A stretch of 26,918 nucleotides of DNA from Pseudomonas sp. (GTDB taxonomy: Bacteria; Pseudomonadota; Gammaproteobacteria; Pseudomonadales; Pseudomonadaceae): assembly GCA_003527165.1 (NCBI GenBank), contig DPSI01000179.1, positions 1 to 26,918 of the forward strand, written 5' to 3'. Of this stretch, positions 5,997 to 14,164 are shown piece after piece. Both the position numbers and the translations under genes were made by a program. Below the pieces are notes generated by a model. It was not told where the DNA came from and made no database searches. It was given only the letters and a program-made list of their open reading frames with translations. Every line of letters begins with the position of its first letter. Within the stretch, counting starts at the first letter, position 1.

Positions 5997-6790
5997 GCCG
6001 TCTGCAAGTCGCTGATCGCCTCGGCCATCTTGCGCCGCCGGTACCAGCCGGCAAAAAACGCCACGGCCAGCAGCAGCTCGGCCAGATCGCCGCCGTAGTA
6101 CATCAGCTGTGCAGCGGATTCGATCTCCGCCAGGTCGTAGCCGGCGTCCCGTGGGAAACCGTAGGCATACATCAGCTTGCCAAGCACGGTGTGGGCGGCG
6201 ATGGCGATGAACAGCACAGCCAACCGCAACCGCATGCCGGGTCGGTGGGGCGCGGGATCAGGCCCGGCGATCGACCAGCTGAACAGGTAGCCGGCCAGCA
6301 CGAAATGCAGCTGCAGCCAGATATGCAATACGGGTTCGCTGAAGCTCAGCTGGTACAGCGGTGTCAGATAGAGCAGATAGAGCGCGCCGATATTCAGCAG
6401 CAGCGCGGTGAGCGGGTGGCTTAAACAGCGCACCGGCATGCTACCCGCGACATCGGTGATGCGCCGCGCGGTCACCACCGGCACACTGCGCAGCAACAAC
6501 GTGCCCGGCACGCCGAGCATCAGTGCGATGGGCGCAAACATGCCGAGCAACAAGTGCTGCGCCATATGGCCCCGCAAGTCGGTATGCCCCCACTCGACCA
6601 TTGGTGGCGAGAACGCCAGCACCAACAGCCCGCAGCCCAAGGTAAAACTGATCAGCCGCCACCAATGCCAGGCCTTGCGACGCCGGCACTGCCCGCGCAC
6701 GCCGAGCACATAGGCAAACCACAGACCCAGCGTGAGCAACACCATCAAGGAGGTCCCGGCCAGGGTCAGCAGTTGGGCGTCGTGGATCAC
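5981..6790 (-). CDS. ctaG: CtaG-like cytochrome c oxidase assembly membrane protein
   Basis: The protein belongs to the CtaG family first described for caa3-type oxidase assembly in Bacillus (not the Cox11-type CtaG). About seven hydrophobic segments can be counted, including TLAGTSLMVLLTLGLWFAYV, LLLGMFAPIALMLGVPGTLL and LRLAVLFIAIAAHTVLG. Histidines usual in the family lie in GHMAQHLLLG, LHIWLQLHF and AAHTVLGKLMYA. The start GTG at 6790 overlaps the stop of the DUF2243 gene in a GTGA arrangement, which implies translational coupling; this gives 269 residues. The frame is open further upstream (to 6838), but that part lies inside the neighbour. No oxidase subunit gene is in view, so its partner oxidase is unknown. 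Confidence 0.8.
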   Translation of the reverse strand: MIHDAQLLTLAGTSLMVLLTLGLWFAYVLGVRGQCRRRKAWHWWRLISFTLGCGLLVLAFSPPMVEWGHTDLRGHMAQHLLLGMFAPIALMLGVPGTLLLRSVPVVTARRITDVAGSMPVRCLSHPLTALLLNIGALYLLYLTPLYQLSFSEPVLHIWLQLHFVLAGYLFSWSIAGPDPAPHRPGMRLRLAVLFIAIAAHTVLGKLMYAYGFPRDAGYDLAEIESAAQLMYYGGDLAELLLAVAFFAGWYRRRKMAEAISDLQTANRRT

Positions 6791-7257
6791 CGGCTGCTCA
6801 CCCCGCTGCGCCACGCGCCGGCCCGGGCTTGTCGCCATAAGATTAGACCCACCACCAGCAGCAATACGCCGAAACCGTTCCAGGCCAGGTCATAGAGCCA
6901 GAGGTTGTCGACATAACGCACCTGATGCAGGCGCAGCACTTTGTGGTCAACGATACCGTCGAACAGCTGGAAGGCACCGGCGCCGAGAAACAATCCAGCC
7001 CAGGCATACCGGCGCGATACGGCTCGATGACGGCTCAATCGAACGAACAGATAAAACCCCGCCGCCAGCATCAGCAGCTCGGCCGAGTGCAACAGCCCAT
7101 CGGACAGGAGCGAAATGGCGAGGGTGGAACGATCGAAGAAATGGTGCCAGGCGAGAATCTGATGAAAGACGATTTCGTCGACTGCCGCCATCAGGCCGAC
7201 CCCGAGGAAGATCGTCGCGGTCAGGCTGCCTTTGGCATCGACGGGGTTGGTGCTCAC
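6787..7257 (-). CDS. DUF2243 family membrane protein
   Basis: A 156-residue integral membrane protein with four hydrophobic segments: TATIFLGVGLMAAVDEIVF, LLHSAELLMLAAGFYLFV, YAWAGLFLGAGAFQLFDGIV and LAWNGFGVLLLVVGLIL. The DEIVFHQILAWHH and FDGIVDHKVLRLHQ motifs, with histidines next to membrane ends, mark the DUF2243 family, whose function is not established. The start GTG at 7257 follows GGAGG by five bases. It is translationally coupled to the ctaG-like gene through a 4-base overlap. This pairing suggests a role linked to haem-copper oxidase assembly or copper handling (inference). The conserved histidines would fit a metal or haem ligand role, but that is speculative. Confidence 0.8.
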   Translation of the reverse strand: MSTNPVDAKGSLTATIFLGVGLMAAVDEIVFHQILAWHHFFDRSTLAISLLSDGLLHSAELLMLAAGFYLFVRLSRHRAVSRRYAWAGLFLGAGAFQLFDGIVDHKVLRLHQVRYVDNLWLYDLAWNGFGVLLLVVGLILWRQARAGAWRSGVSSR

Positions 7258-7442
7258 GATGGCCTCCGGGTAGTAACGGTTGGCTTGGCATCGGAACTCG
7301 GTGCGGTCGACTCAAGCCCTTCAATGAGTGACTTGGGGTCAGCGAAGGAGTTCGCCACGGTCTTGACCTGACGGGGCGAAAAGCGTCGGCCAACTCAGTA
7401 GAATCCGCACATTTCTTGTTGGTATACAGAGCCACCCGCACC

Positions 7443-8810
7443 ATGACCCTTTCGCGCCCCGAACTGCTTTCGCCCGCCGGCACCCTCAAGTCCATGCGTT
7501 ACGCCTTCGCCTACGGCGCCGATGCTGTCTATGCCGGGCAGCCACGCTACAGCCTGCGTGTGCGCAACAACGAATTCGACCACGCCACTCTCAAGCTCGG
7601 CATCGATGAGGCGCATGCCCAAGGAAAACAGTTCTACGTAGTGGTCAATATCGCCCCGCACAACGCCAAGCTGCGCACCTTCATCAAGGATCTTGAACCG
7701 GTCGTCGCCATGGGACCGGATGCGCTGATCATGTCCGACCCTGGGCTGATCATGCTGGTGCGCCAGCATTTCCCGCAGATGCACGTCCATCTGTCGGTTC
7801 AGGCCAACGCGGTGAACTGGGCCAGCGTCGAGTTCTGGCGTCAGCAGGGTTTGACCCGCGCGATTCTTTCGCGCGAGCTGTCGCTGGAGGAAATCGGCGA
7901 GATCCGCGACAAGGTCCCGGGCATGGAGCTGGAAGTCTTCGTCCACGGCGCGCTGTGCATGGCCTATTCCGGGCGCTGCCTGCTCTCCGGCTACATCAAC
8001 AAGCGCGACCCCAATCAAGGTTCCTGTACCAATGCCTGTCGCTGGGAATACAAGGCGCACGAAGGCAAGGAAGACGAGCTGGGTAACATCGTCCGGCAAT
8101 ATCAGCCGATCCCTGTACAGCAGGTCGAGCCGGCGCTGGGTGCCGGCGCGCCGACCGATCAGGTGTTCCTGCTCGAGGAAAGCAACCGCCCCGGCGAGCT
8201 GATGGAGGCTTTCGAGGACGAGCACGGCACGTACATCATGAACTCCAAGGACTTGCGCGCCGTGCAGCATGTCGAGCGGCTGGTGCGGATGGGCGTGCAT
8301 TCCTTGAAGATCGAAGGCCGCACCAAATCTCACTATTACGTGGCGCGCACTGCTCAGGTCTACCGCAAGGCGATCGACGATGCGGTCGCCGGCCGACCCT
8401 TCGACAAGTCGCTGATGGATACCCTCGAATCATTGGCGCACCGCGGCTACACCGAGGGTTTCCTGCGCCGTCACGTGCATGACGAGTACCAGAACTACGA
8501 GCGCGGCTTCTCGCTTTCCGACCGCCAGCAGTTCGTTGGTGAGCTGACCGGTGAGCGGCGCAACGGGCTGGCCGAGGTCATCATCAAGAACAGCTTTGCC
8601 GTTGGCGACCGCCTGGAGCTGATGACGCCCCAGGGCAACCTGAATTTCCGGCTGGAGGCGCTGGAAAACAAGCGCGGCGAACGCACCAAGGTAGCGCCCG
8701 GCGATGGTCATGTGCTGTACCTGCCGGTGCCGGAAAGTGTCGATCTGCAGCATGCGCTGGTGATGCGCGAGCTGGAGGCAGAACCACGAGGGGCTAGAAG
8801 CGGAAGCTAG
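7443..8810 (+). CDS. trhP: tRNA hydroxylation protein TrhP / YegQ (U32 peptidase family)
   Basis: Members of this U32 family (YegQ in E. coli, renamed TrhP) are needed for 5-hydroxylation of wobble uridine 34 in several tRNAs, using prephenate in a pathway shared with TrhO; earlier they were called collagenase-like proteases. The U32 signature EVFVHGALCMAYSGRCLLSG is intact (residues ~166-185). The cysteines in SGRC and GSCTNACRWEY fit an iron-sulfur site. MNSKDLRAVQHVERLV and VHSLKIEGRTKSHYYVA are also typical. The product is 455 residues, close to E. coli YegQ. Start ATG 7443 (MTLSRPELLSPAGT) is chosen by homology; a TTG 27 bases upstream is unlikely and no strong ribosome binding site is visible. 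A -10-like TAGAAT lies at 7399-7404 without a clear -35. Confidence 0.88.
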   Translation: MTLSRPELLSPAGTLKSMRYAFAYGADAVYAGQPRYSLRVRNNEFDHATLKLGIDEAHAQGKQFYVVVNIAPHNAKLRTFIKDLEPVVAMGPDALIMSDPGLIMLVRQHFPQMHVHLSVQANAVNWASVEFWRQQGLTRAILSRELSLEEIGEIRDKVPGMELEVFVHGALCMAYSGRCLLSGYINKRDPNQGSCTNACRWEYKAHEGKEDELGNIVRQYQPIPVQQVEPALGAGAPTDQVFLLEESNRPGELMEAFEDEHGTYIMNSKDLRAVQHVERLVRMGVHSLKIEGRTKSHYYVARTAQVYRKAIDDAVAGRPFDKSLMDTLESLAHRGYTEGFLRRHVHDEYQNYERGFSLSDRQQFVGELTGERRNGLAEVIIKNSFAVGDRLELMTPQGNLNFRLEALENKRGERTKVAPGDGHVLYLPVPESVDLQHALVMRELEAEPRGARSGS

Positions 8811-8857
8811 AGACCTACGCCTATGCCCTGCTCGCCGCAAGCAGATGTAGGTATGCT

Positions 8858-8876
8858 CGCGCTAACTTCTAGCGCG
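8858..8876. repeat. Hairpin between convergent trhP and GGDEF-EAL genes
   Basis: CGCGCTA (8858-8864), loop ACTTC, TAGCGCG (8870-8876), a perfect seven-base-pair stem nine bases from the stop of the minus-strand gene. There is no T tract on either side, so it is a possible transcript-end structure rather than a proven terminator. Confidence 0.4.
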
Positions 8877-8884
8877 TAGGGCGG

Positions 8885-11722
8885 CTAGCGCAATAGCTCG
8901 ACGAATTCGTCAGCCGGCACCGGTCGGCTGATCAGATAACCCTGAACTTCGTCGCAGCGGTGCGCTTTGAGGAAATCCATCTGTGCCTGGGTTTCGACAC
9001 CTTCGGCTACGACCTTGAGTTCCAGGCTGTGGACCATGGCGATGATTGCGCGGACGATGGCGGAGTCTTCGCCGAACTGATCGAGTTCCGAGATGAACGA
9101 GCGATCGATCTTGACGAAGTCCACCGGGAAGCGCTTCAGATAGCTGAGCGATGAATAACCGGTACCGAAATCGTCGATCGCGAGTTTCACGCCCAGCGCG
9201 CGCAGCTGATGACTGATGCTGATGGCGCTGCCGACATCGTCGAGCAGCTGACTCTCGGTCAGTTCCAGTTCGAGCCTGTCCGCCGGCAGCCCGGTCTCTT
9301 CCAACACCTGACGCACCAGGCTGATGAAATTTCCCTGACGCAGCTGTTTCACCGAGAGGTTCACCGAGACCCGAATTGCCGCCAGCCCATCCAGCTGCCA
9401 TTGACGGGCTTGCCGGCAGGCCTCGCGCAAGACGAACTCACCCAACGGGATGATTAGCCCGGTCTCTTCCGCCAGCGGAATGAAGTATCCGGGCGCCATC
9501 AAGCCCTGCTGCGGGTGCCTCCAGCGCACCAGCGCCTCGGCGGCGTCCAGGCAATCATTCTCCACGTTCAACCGCGGCTGGTAGAAGACCTCCAGCTGCC
9601 CCTCGTCGATCGCGCGGCGCAATTGGTTTTCCAGCTTCAGGTTTTCCAGGCTTGAGGTCTGCAAACGTTCGGTGAAGAACTGCAGGGTGTTACCACCGAG
9701 GTGCTTGGCGTGCTGCATCGCCATATTCGCCTGCAGCAGCAGGGACGTCGCTTCGCGCGCATTGTCGGGCATCAGGCTGACGCCGATGGACGCACTGACC
9801 ACCAGCTCCTGACCATCGACGAGCACCGGCTTGCTGATGCGCGACAGCAGACGGCTACCGCTGTGCGCCAGAGTCGTCAGGCTGCCATAGCCTTCGAGCA
9901 GCACCACGAACTCGTCGCCTGACAGCCGCGCGATGGTGTCTGCATCGGAGAACGTATGCGACAAGCGCCGGGAGATTTCACGCAGCAGCTGATCGGCCGC
10001 TTCGTGGCCCAAGCTCTGGTTGAGAATTTTGAAACGGTCGAGGTCGATATAGAGAACCGCCAGCCCGCGGCTACTGTTGCGTGCACGCTCGCAGGCGCTG
10101 TGCAGGCGGGCCTTGAGCAGACTGCGATTGGCCAATCCGGTGAGTTCGTCGAAGTTCGTCAGATAGCGCAGACGCTCCTCCACCTGCCGCCGGACGCTGA
10201 TGTCCGTAACGAACGCCACCACATGGCCGATGCTGCCCTGGCTGTTGCGGACCACATGCAACTGAGCCCATTGGGGATAGACCTGGCCGTTCTTTCGGGT
10301 CTCGATCAGCTCGCCCTGCCAGCAGCCATCCCGCTCGAGACACTCGCGAATCGACGTGTACTGCTGGCGGCTGTCTTCGGAGCTGGCCAGCCGTGCAACG
10401 CTATGTCCGATGAGCTCCTCGCGGACGAAACCGGACAAGGCGCAGCAGGCATCGTTGACCGCCAGCAGGCGGAACTCGGCGTCCATGATCGCCATCCCCT
10501 CACTGGCCGCCTCGAACACGGTTGCAGCCAGACGCTGTTGCTCGGCCTGCCGATGAGCGTCACTGACATCCCGGCGGGTGCCGATCATCCGCAACGCACG
10601 ACCGCTGGCATCACGCTCGATGACCCGGCCCCGGTCTTCCATCCACAGGCAACTGCCGTCCGCGCACAGCGCCCGGTACTGTGCGGTGTACAGATCGGTC
10701 TCGCCCTTGAGGTGGGCGATGATCTCCTTGCGCACCTGCGGCAGGTCCTCCGGATGGATATTCGGCCGCTGCGAGTCGATCAGTTGCGCCCTGCCGCTCT
10801 GACCGATACCGAACACCACTTCCATGCGTGAATGGTGAACCTGATCATGCTCGAGATCCCAGTCCCACAGCCCCAGTTCGCTGGCTTCGAGCGCCAGGGT
10901 CAAGCGGGTCTCGCTTGCGCGCAGCTCCGCGGTGCGCTCGGCCACGCGTTGTTCGAGCCCGTCGAAGGCTTCGCGCAGGCGACTTTCGGCGCTTCGGCGC
11001 TGCTCGACTTCGCGCGCCAGCTCATCGTTGAGCTGGATCGCTTCGCCACGCATGCGCTGCAATCGCGCAATCAGTTGCTGGTTGTGGCGGCGCTGCTGCA
11101 AGCTCGAAGCCTGCAGACGATGGGTCTGCCAGCCGATCATGCAGAGCATCAGCAGTACGATTGAAGTCAGCACGCCCCAGCCCTGCTGCAGCCCCTGATC
11201 GCTACTCAACAACACGATGGCAGCGGGCAACAGGCTGGGAAAGGCGAACAGCAGAAAGGCGGGAAGCGAAACGCTGCTCGTAACACTGCCGGCGATGATG
11301 ACCGAGCCGATAGCCCCGTGAAGCAGGGTCTGCAGGACGAAATCATCGCTGGGAATCATCGCCACGACTGGATAGCTGAGCGTGATCGCCGTAACGGCAT
11401 TGCCCAGCAAAAATGCGTGGTGCCAATGCGGGCGCTGTTGATCGTCCGCCGTGGCCTTGTCGAACGCACTGGCCTGTTGCAACCGCAGCAACGCCAGCAA
11501 CAGCGTCCAACCCGACCACAGCGACAGCTCAAGCAGCGGCGCCTTGCTCCAGAGCAGGCCGACGACCGCCAGACTGGCGATAATCATCAGCAGCAGCGAG
11601 ACCCGCGAGCCCTGATAAAGCAATCGCGTGCGCTCGGTCCGTTGGTCGAGGTCAGCGAGATCGATAACGGCTTGATTTTCCTTATCCAGCGACACCGATG
11701 GGGTTGGTTGAGCGGTCATCAT
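8885..11722 (-). CDS. Membrane-bound PAS-PAS-GGDEF-EAL cyclic-di-GMP protein
   Basis: Proteins of this kind make (GGDEF) and/or break down (EAL) the second messenger cyclic di-GMP. From ATG 11722 the product is 945 residues. Several hydrophobic segments lie in the first ~210 residues. A coiled coil follows ([19 protein letters not shown] to [14 protein letters not shown]), then two PAS-type sensors ([38 protein letters not shown]), then GGDEF and EAL. The cyclase signature reads SGDEF (residues ~601-605) instead of GGDEF, and the inhibitory RxxD site just before it is absent. The EAL half looks complete: EALVRWRH (~729), [28 protein letters not shown]. The protein may thus act mainly as a phosphodiesterase. 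An upstream GTG (11767) would add 15 residues but has no binding site. A second ATG follows directly at 11719. The gene is divergent from uvrD. Confidence 0.88.
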   Translation of the reverse strand: MMTAQPTPSVSLDKENQAVIDLADLDQRTERTRLLYQGSRVSLLLMIIASLAVVGLLWSKAPLLELSLWSGWTLLLALLRLQQASAFDKATADDQQRPHWHHAFLLGNAVTAITLSYPVVAMIPSDDFVLQTLLHGAIGSVIIAGSVTSSVSLPAFLLFAFPSLLPAAIVLLSSDQGLQQGWGVLTSIVLLMLCMIGWQTHRLQASSLQQRRHNQQLIARLQRMRGEAIQLNDELAREVEQRRSAESRLREAFDGLEQRVAERTAELRASETRLTLALEASELGLWDWDLEHDQVHHSRMEVVFGIGQSGRAQLIDSQRPNIHPEDLPQVRKEIIAHLKGETDLYTAQYRALCADGSCLWMEDRGRVIERDASGRALRMIGTRRDVSDAHRQAEQQRLAATVFEAASEGMAIMDAEFRLLAVNDACCALSGFVREELIGHSVARLASSEDSRQQYTSIRECLERDGCWQGELIETRKNGQVYPQWAQLHVVRNSQGSIGHVVAFVTDISVRRQVEERLRYLTNFDELTGLANRSLLKARLHSACERARNSSRGLAVLYIDLDRFKILNQSLGHEAADQLLREISRRLSHTFSDADTIARLSGDEFVVLLEGYGSLTTLAHSGSRLLSRISKPVLVDGQELVVSASIGVSLMPDNAREATSLLLQANMAMQHAKHLGGNTLQFFTERLQTSSLENLKLENQLRRAIDEGQLEVFYQPRLNVENDCLDAAEALVRWRHPQQGLMAPGYFIPLAEETGLIIPLGEFVLREACRQARQWQLDGLAAIRVSVNLSVKQLRQGNFISLVRQVLEETGLPADRLELELTESQLLDDVGSAISISHQLRALGVKLAIDDFGTGYSSLSYLKRFPVDFVKIDRSFISELDQFGEDSAIVRAIIAMVHSLELKVVAEGVETQAQMDFLKAHRCDEVQGYLISRPVPADEFVELLR

Positions 11723-11803
11723 GGAGTCTTGTGATGGTGTCTGAAAGAGTACGGGGCGCTGCAGCACCGATCAATGACGGCACGTTACGAGACCCCACAA
11801 TAA

Positions 11804-11825
11804 CCCGTTCCGACCAACGAACGGG
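11804..11825. promoter_or_regulatory. Perfect inverted repeat in the divergent GGDEF-EAL / uvrD promoter region
   Basis: CCCGTTC (11804-11810), spacer CGACCAAC, GAACGGG (11819-11825). The two 7-base half-sites are one helical turn or so apart, which is the geometry expected for a dimeric regulator. It lies ~80 bases from the GGDEF-EAL start and ~90 bases from uvrD. It does not match the enterobacterial LexA box CTG-N10-CAG. Confidence 0.4.
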
Positions 11826-11914
11826 AACCGTCGGCCATCCTGTTTGAAACGATAACGCATCTGCCCGTCCGTTGCGCGAGCGGGCCAAGCCGGTTTGCGG
11901 ATAGAATAGCGCCC

Positions 11915-14107
11915 ATGCATGATGATCTCTCCCTCCTCCTGAACTCGCTCAACGATGCCCAGCGCCAGGCCGTGGCCGCGCCGCTGGGTCGTCACCTGGT
12001 CCTCGCCGGCGCCGGCTCGGGCAAGACTCGCGTGCTGGTGCACCGCATCGCCTGGCTGCACCAGGTCGAACGCGCCTCGCTGCACTCGATCCTGTCGGTG
12101 ACCTTCACCAACAAGGCCGCCGCCGAGATGCGCCAGCGCATCGAGCAGCTGATGAAGGTCAACCCCCAAGGAATGTGGGTCGGCACCTTCCACGGCCTGG
12201 CGCACCGCCTGCTGCGCGCGCACTGGCAGGAAGCGAAACTGGCGCAGAACTTCCAGATTCTCGATTCCGACGACCAGCAGCGCCTGGTCAAGCGGGTCAT
12301 CCGCGAGCTCGGCCTCGATGAGCAGCGTTGGCCGGCGCGCCAAGCCCAATGGTGGATCAATGGGCAGAAAGACGAAGGCTTGCGGCCCAAGCATATTCAG
12401 CCCAGCGGCGATCTGTTCCTGGCGACCATGCTGAGTATCTACCAGGCCTACGAAGAGGCCTGTGCCCGAGCCGGTGTCATCGACTTCTCCGAACTGCTGC
12501 TGCGGGCGCTGGACCTGTGGCGTGACAATCCCGGCCTGCTCGATCACTACCAACGGCGCTTCCGCCATATCCTGGTCGACGAATTCCAGGACACCAACGC
12601 CGTGCAGTACGCCTGGCTGCGCCTGCTGGCCAAGGGTGGCGACAGCCTGATGGTGGTGGGCGACGACGACCAGTCGATCTACGGCTGGCGCGGCGCGCGC
12701 GTGGAGAACCTGCACCAGTTCAGCGAAGACTTCCGCGACGCCGAAACCATTCGCCTGGAACAGAACTACCGTTCCACCGCCTGCATCCTCAAGGCGGCCA
12801 ACGCGCTGATCGCCAACAATCAGGGACGCCTGGGCAAAGAGCTGTGGACCGAAGGCTGCGAGGGCGAGCCGATCAGCCTGTACGCCGCCTTCAACGAACA
12901 CGACGAAGCGCGCTACGTGGTCGAAAGCATCGAAAGCGCGATCAGGAAAGAAGGCCTGGCGCGCAGCGAGATCGCCATCCTCTATCGCTCCAACGCCCAG
13001 TCGCGGGTACTCGAAGAGGCGCTGCTGCGCGAGAAGATTCCCTACCGCATCTACGGCGGCCAACGCTTCTTCGAGCGCGCCGAGATCAAGAATGCCATGG
13101 CCTATCTGCGCCTGATCCAGACCCGCGACAACGACGCGGCGCTGGAGCGGGTGATCAACGTGCCGGCACGCGGCATCGGTGAAAAGACCGTCGAATGCCT
13201 GCGTCAGCTGGCCCGCCAGGAAGGCACCTCGATGTGGGCAGCGTTGCACCAGGCGGTTGGAACCAAGGTGGTCTCGGGCCGTGCGGCCAGCGCGCTGAAC
13301 GGTTTCGTCGAGCTGATCGATACCCTCGCCCTGAAGGTCGAAGGCATGCAGTTGCACAACATGGCGCAGCTGGTCATCGAGCAATCCGGGCTGCTGGCCT
13401 ACCACCGTGACGAAAAGGGCGAAAAAGCCCAGGCACGGGTGGAAAACCTCGAGGAACTGGTTTCCGCTGCGCGCGCCTTCGACAACTACAGCGAAGACGA
13501 AGAAGACGAACAGACGCCGCTGGCGGCCTTTCTCGACCATGCCTCGCTGGAAGCCGGCGAACAGCAGGCCGGCGACCACGAGGACAGCGTGCAGTTGATG
13601 ACGCTGCACAGCGCCAAGGGCCTCGAGTTCCCGCTGGTGTTCCTGGTGGGCATGGAGGAGGGGCTGTTCCCGCACAAGATGAGCCTTGAAGAACCCGGCC
13701 GCCTCGAAGAAGAACGCCGCCTGGCCTACGTCGGCATCACCCGCGCCATGCAGCAACTGATCATCACCTATGCCGAAACCCGGCGGTTGTACGGCAGCGA
13801 GACCTATAACAAGATCTCGCGCTTCGTTCGCGAACTGCCGCCGGCACTGGTCAGCGAAGTGCGCCTGAGCAATACCGTCAGCCGCAGCTTCAACAGCCGG
13901 GGCATGAGCGGTGGTTCGCTGTTCGACGGCGCCAACGTGCCGGAAACGCCGTTCAACCTCGGTCAGCGCGTTCGCCATTCCCTCTTTGGCGAAGGCACCA
14001 TCCTCAATTTCGAAGGTTCCGGCGCTCAGGCACGGGTGCAGGTAAATTTCGAGAACGAAGGAAGCAAGTGGTTGATGCTCAGTTATGCCAAACTCGAAGC
14101 GCTATGA
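11915..14107 (+). CDS. uvrD: DNA helicase II (UvrD)
   Basis: UvrD is a superfamily-1 3'-to-5' helicase that removes the excised oligonucleotide in nucleotide excision repair and unwinds nicked strands in mismatch repair. The motifs occur in order: Q motif LNDAQRQAV, Walker A AGAGSGKTRVL, Ia TFTNKAAAEMRQRI, II VDEFQDTN, III GDDDQSIYGWRGA, IV EQNYRST, V TLHSAKGLEFP, and VI YVGITRAMQQL. The C-terminal tail VRHSLFGEGTILNFEG is the Tudor-like end typical of UvrD. At 730 residues it is close to the E. coli length (720). Start ATG 11915 (MHDDLSLLLNSLND) has no ribosome binding site. A TAGAAT at 11902-11907 lies only seven bases upstream, so a leaderless transcript is possible, but no -35 element supports it. 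Its stop overlaps a perfect palindrome in front of the next gene. Confidence 0.96.
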   Translation: MHDDLSLLLNSLNDAQRQAVAAPLGRHLVLAGAGSGKTRVLVHRIAWLHQVERASLHSILSVTFTNKAAAEMRQRIEQLMKVNPQGMWVGTFHGLAHRLLRAHWQEAKLAQNFQILDSDDQQRLVKRVIRELGLDEQRWPARQAQWWINGQKDEGLRPKHIQPSGDLFLATMLSIYQAYEEACARAGVIDFSELLLRALDLWRDNPGLLDHYQRRFRHILVDEFQDTNAVQYAWLRLLAKGGDSLMVVGDDDQSIYGWRGARVENLHQFSEDFRDAETIRLEQNYRSTACILKAANALIANNQGRLGKELWTEGCEGEPISLYAAFNEHDEARYVVESIESAIRKEGLARSEIAILYRSNAQSRVLEEALLREKIPYRIYGGQRFFERAEIKNAMAYLRLIQTRDNDAALERVINVPARGIGEKTVECLRQLARQEGTSMWAALHQAVGTKVVSGRAASALNGFVELIDTLALKVEGMQLHNMAQLVIEQSGLLAYHRDEKGEKAQARVENLEELVSAARAFDNYSEDEEDEQTPLAAFLDHASLEAGEQQAGDHEDSVQLMTLHSAKGLEFPLVFLVGMEEGLFPHKMSLEEPGRLEEERRLAYVGITRAMQQLIITYAETRRLYGSETYNKISRFVRELPPALVSEVRLSNTVSRSFNSRGMSGGSLFDGANVPETPFNLGQRVRHSLFGEGTILNFEGSGAQARVQVNFENEGSKWLMLSYAKLEAL

Positions 14108-14118
14108 CGTATACGTCA
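14105..14118. promoter_or_regulatory. Perfect 14-base palindrome upstream of the TRAP binding-protein gene
   Basis: TGACGTATACGTCA is exactly self-complementary and begins with the uvrD stop codon. About 13 bases downstream is TACTAATAA (14131-14139), a plausible -10 region, which would place the palindrome across the -35 position of a promoter for the gene at 14165. GntR-type regulators often bind TATAC-centred palindromes (known), so this is a candidate operator. The regulator is not in the window. Confidence 0.45.
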
Positions 14119-14164
14119 ACCTAGACCCGATACTAATAAAATTCGCCAAAGGAAATAGCCATTC

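Noticed and set aside
5840..6424. 194-codon plus-strand frame across the ask end and ctaG-like gene
   Set aside because: It crosses the ect terminator and lies antisense to a membrane protein with clear family motifs.
11902..11914. Leaderless uvrD transcript from the TAGAAT box
   Set aside because: No -35 element at proper spacing (the nearest TTGCGC is 24 bases away); noted in the gene entry only.
11771..13978. 735-codon open frame antisense to uvrD
   Set aside because: Shadow of the uvrD gene, no recognisable domain, no ribosome binding site.
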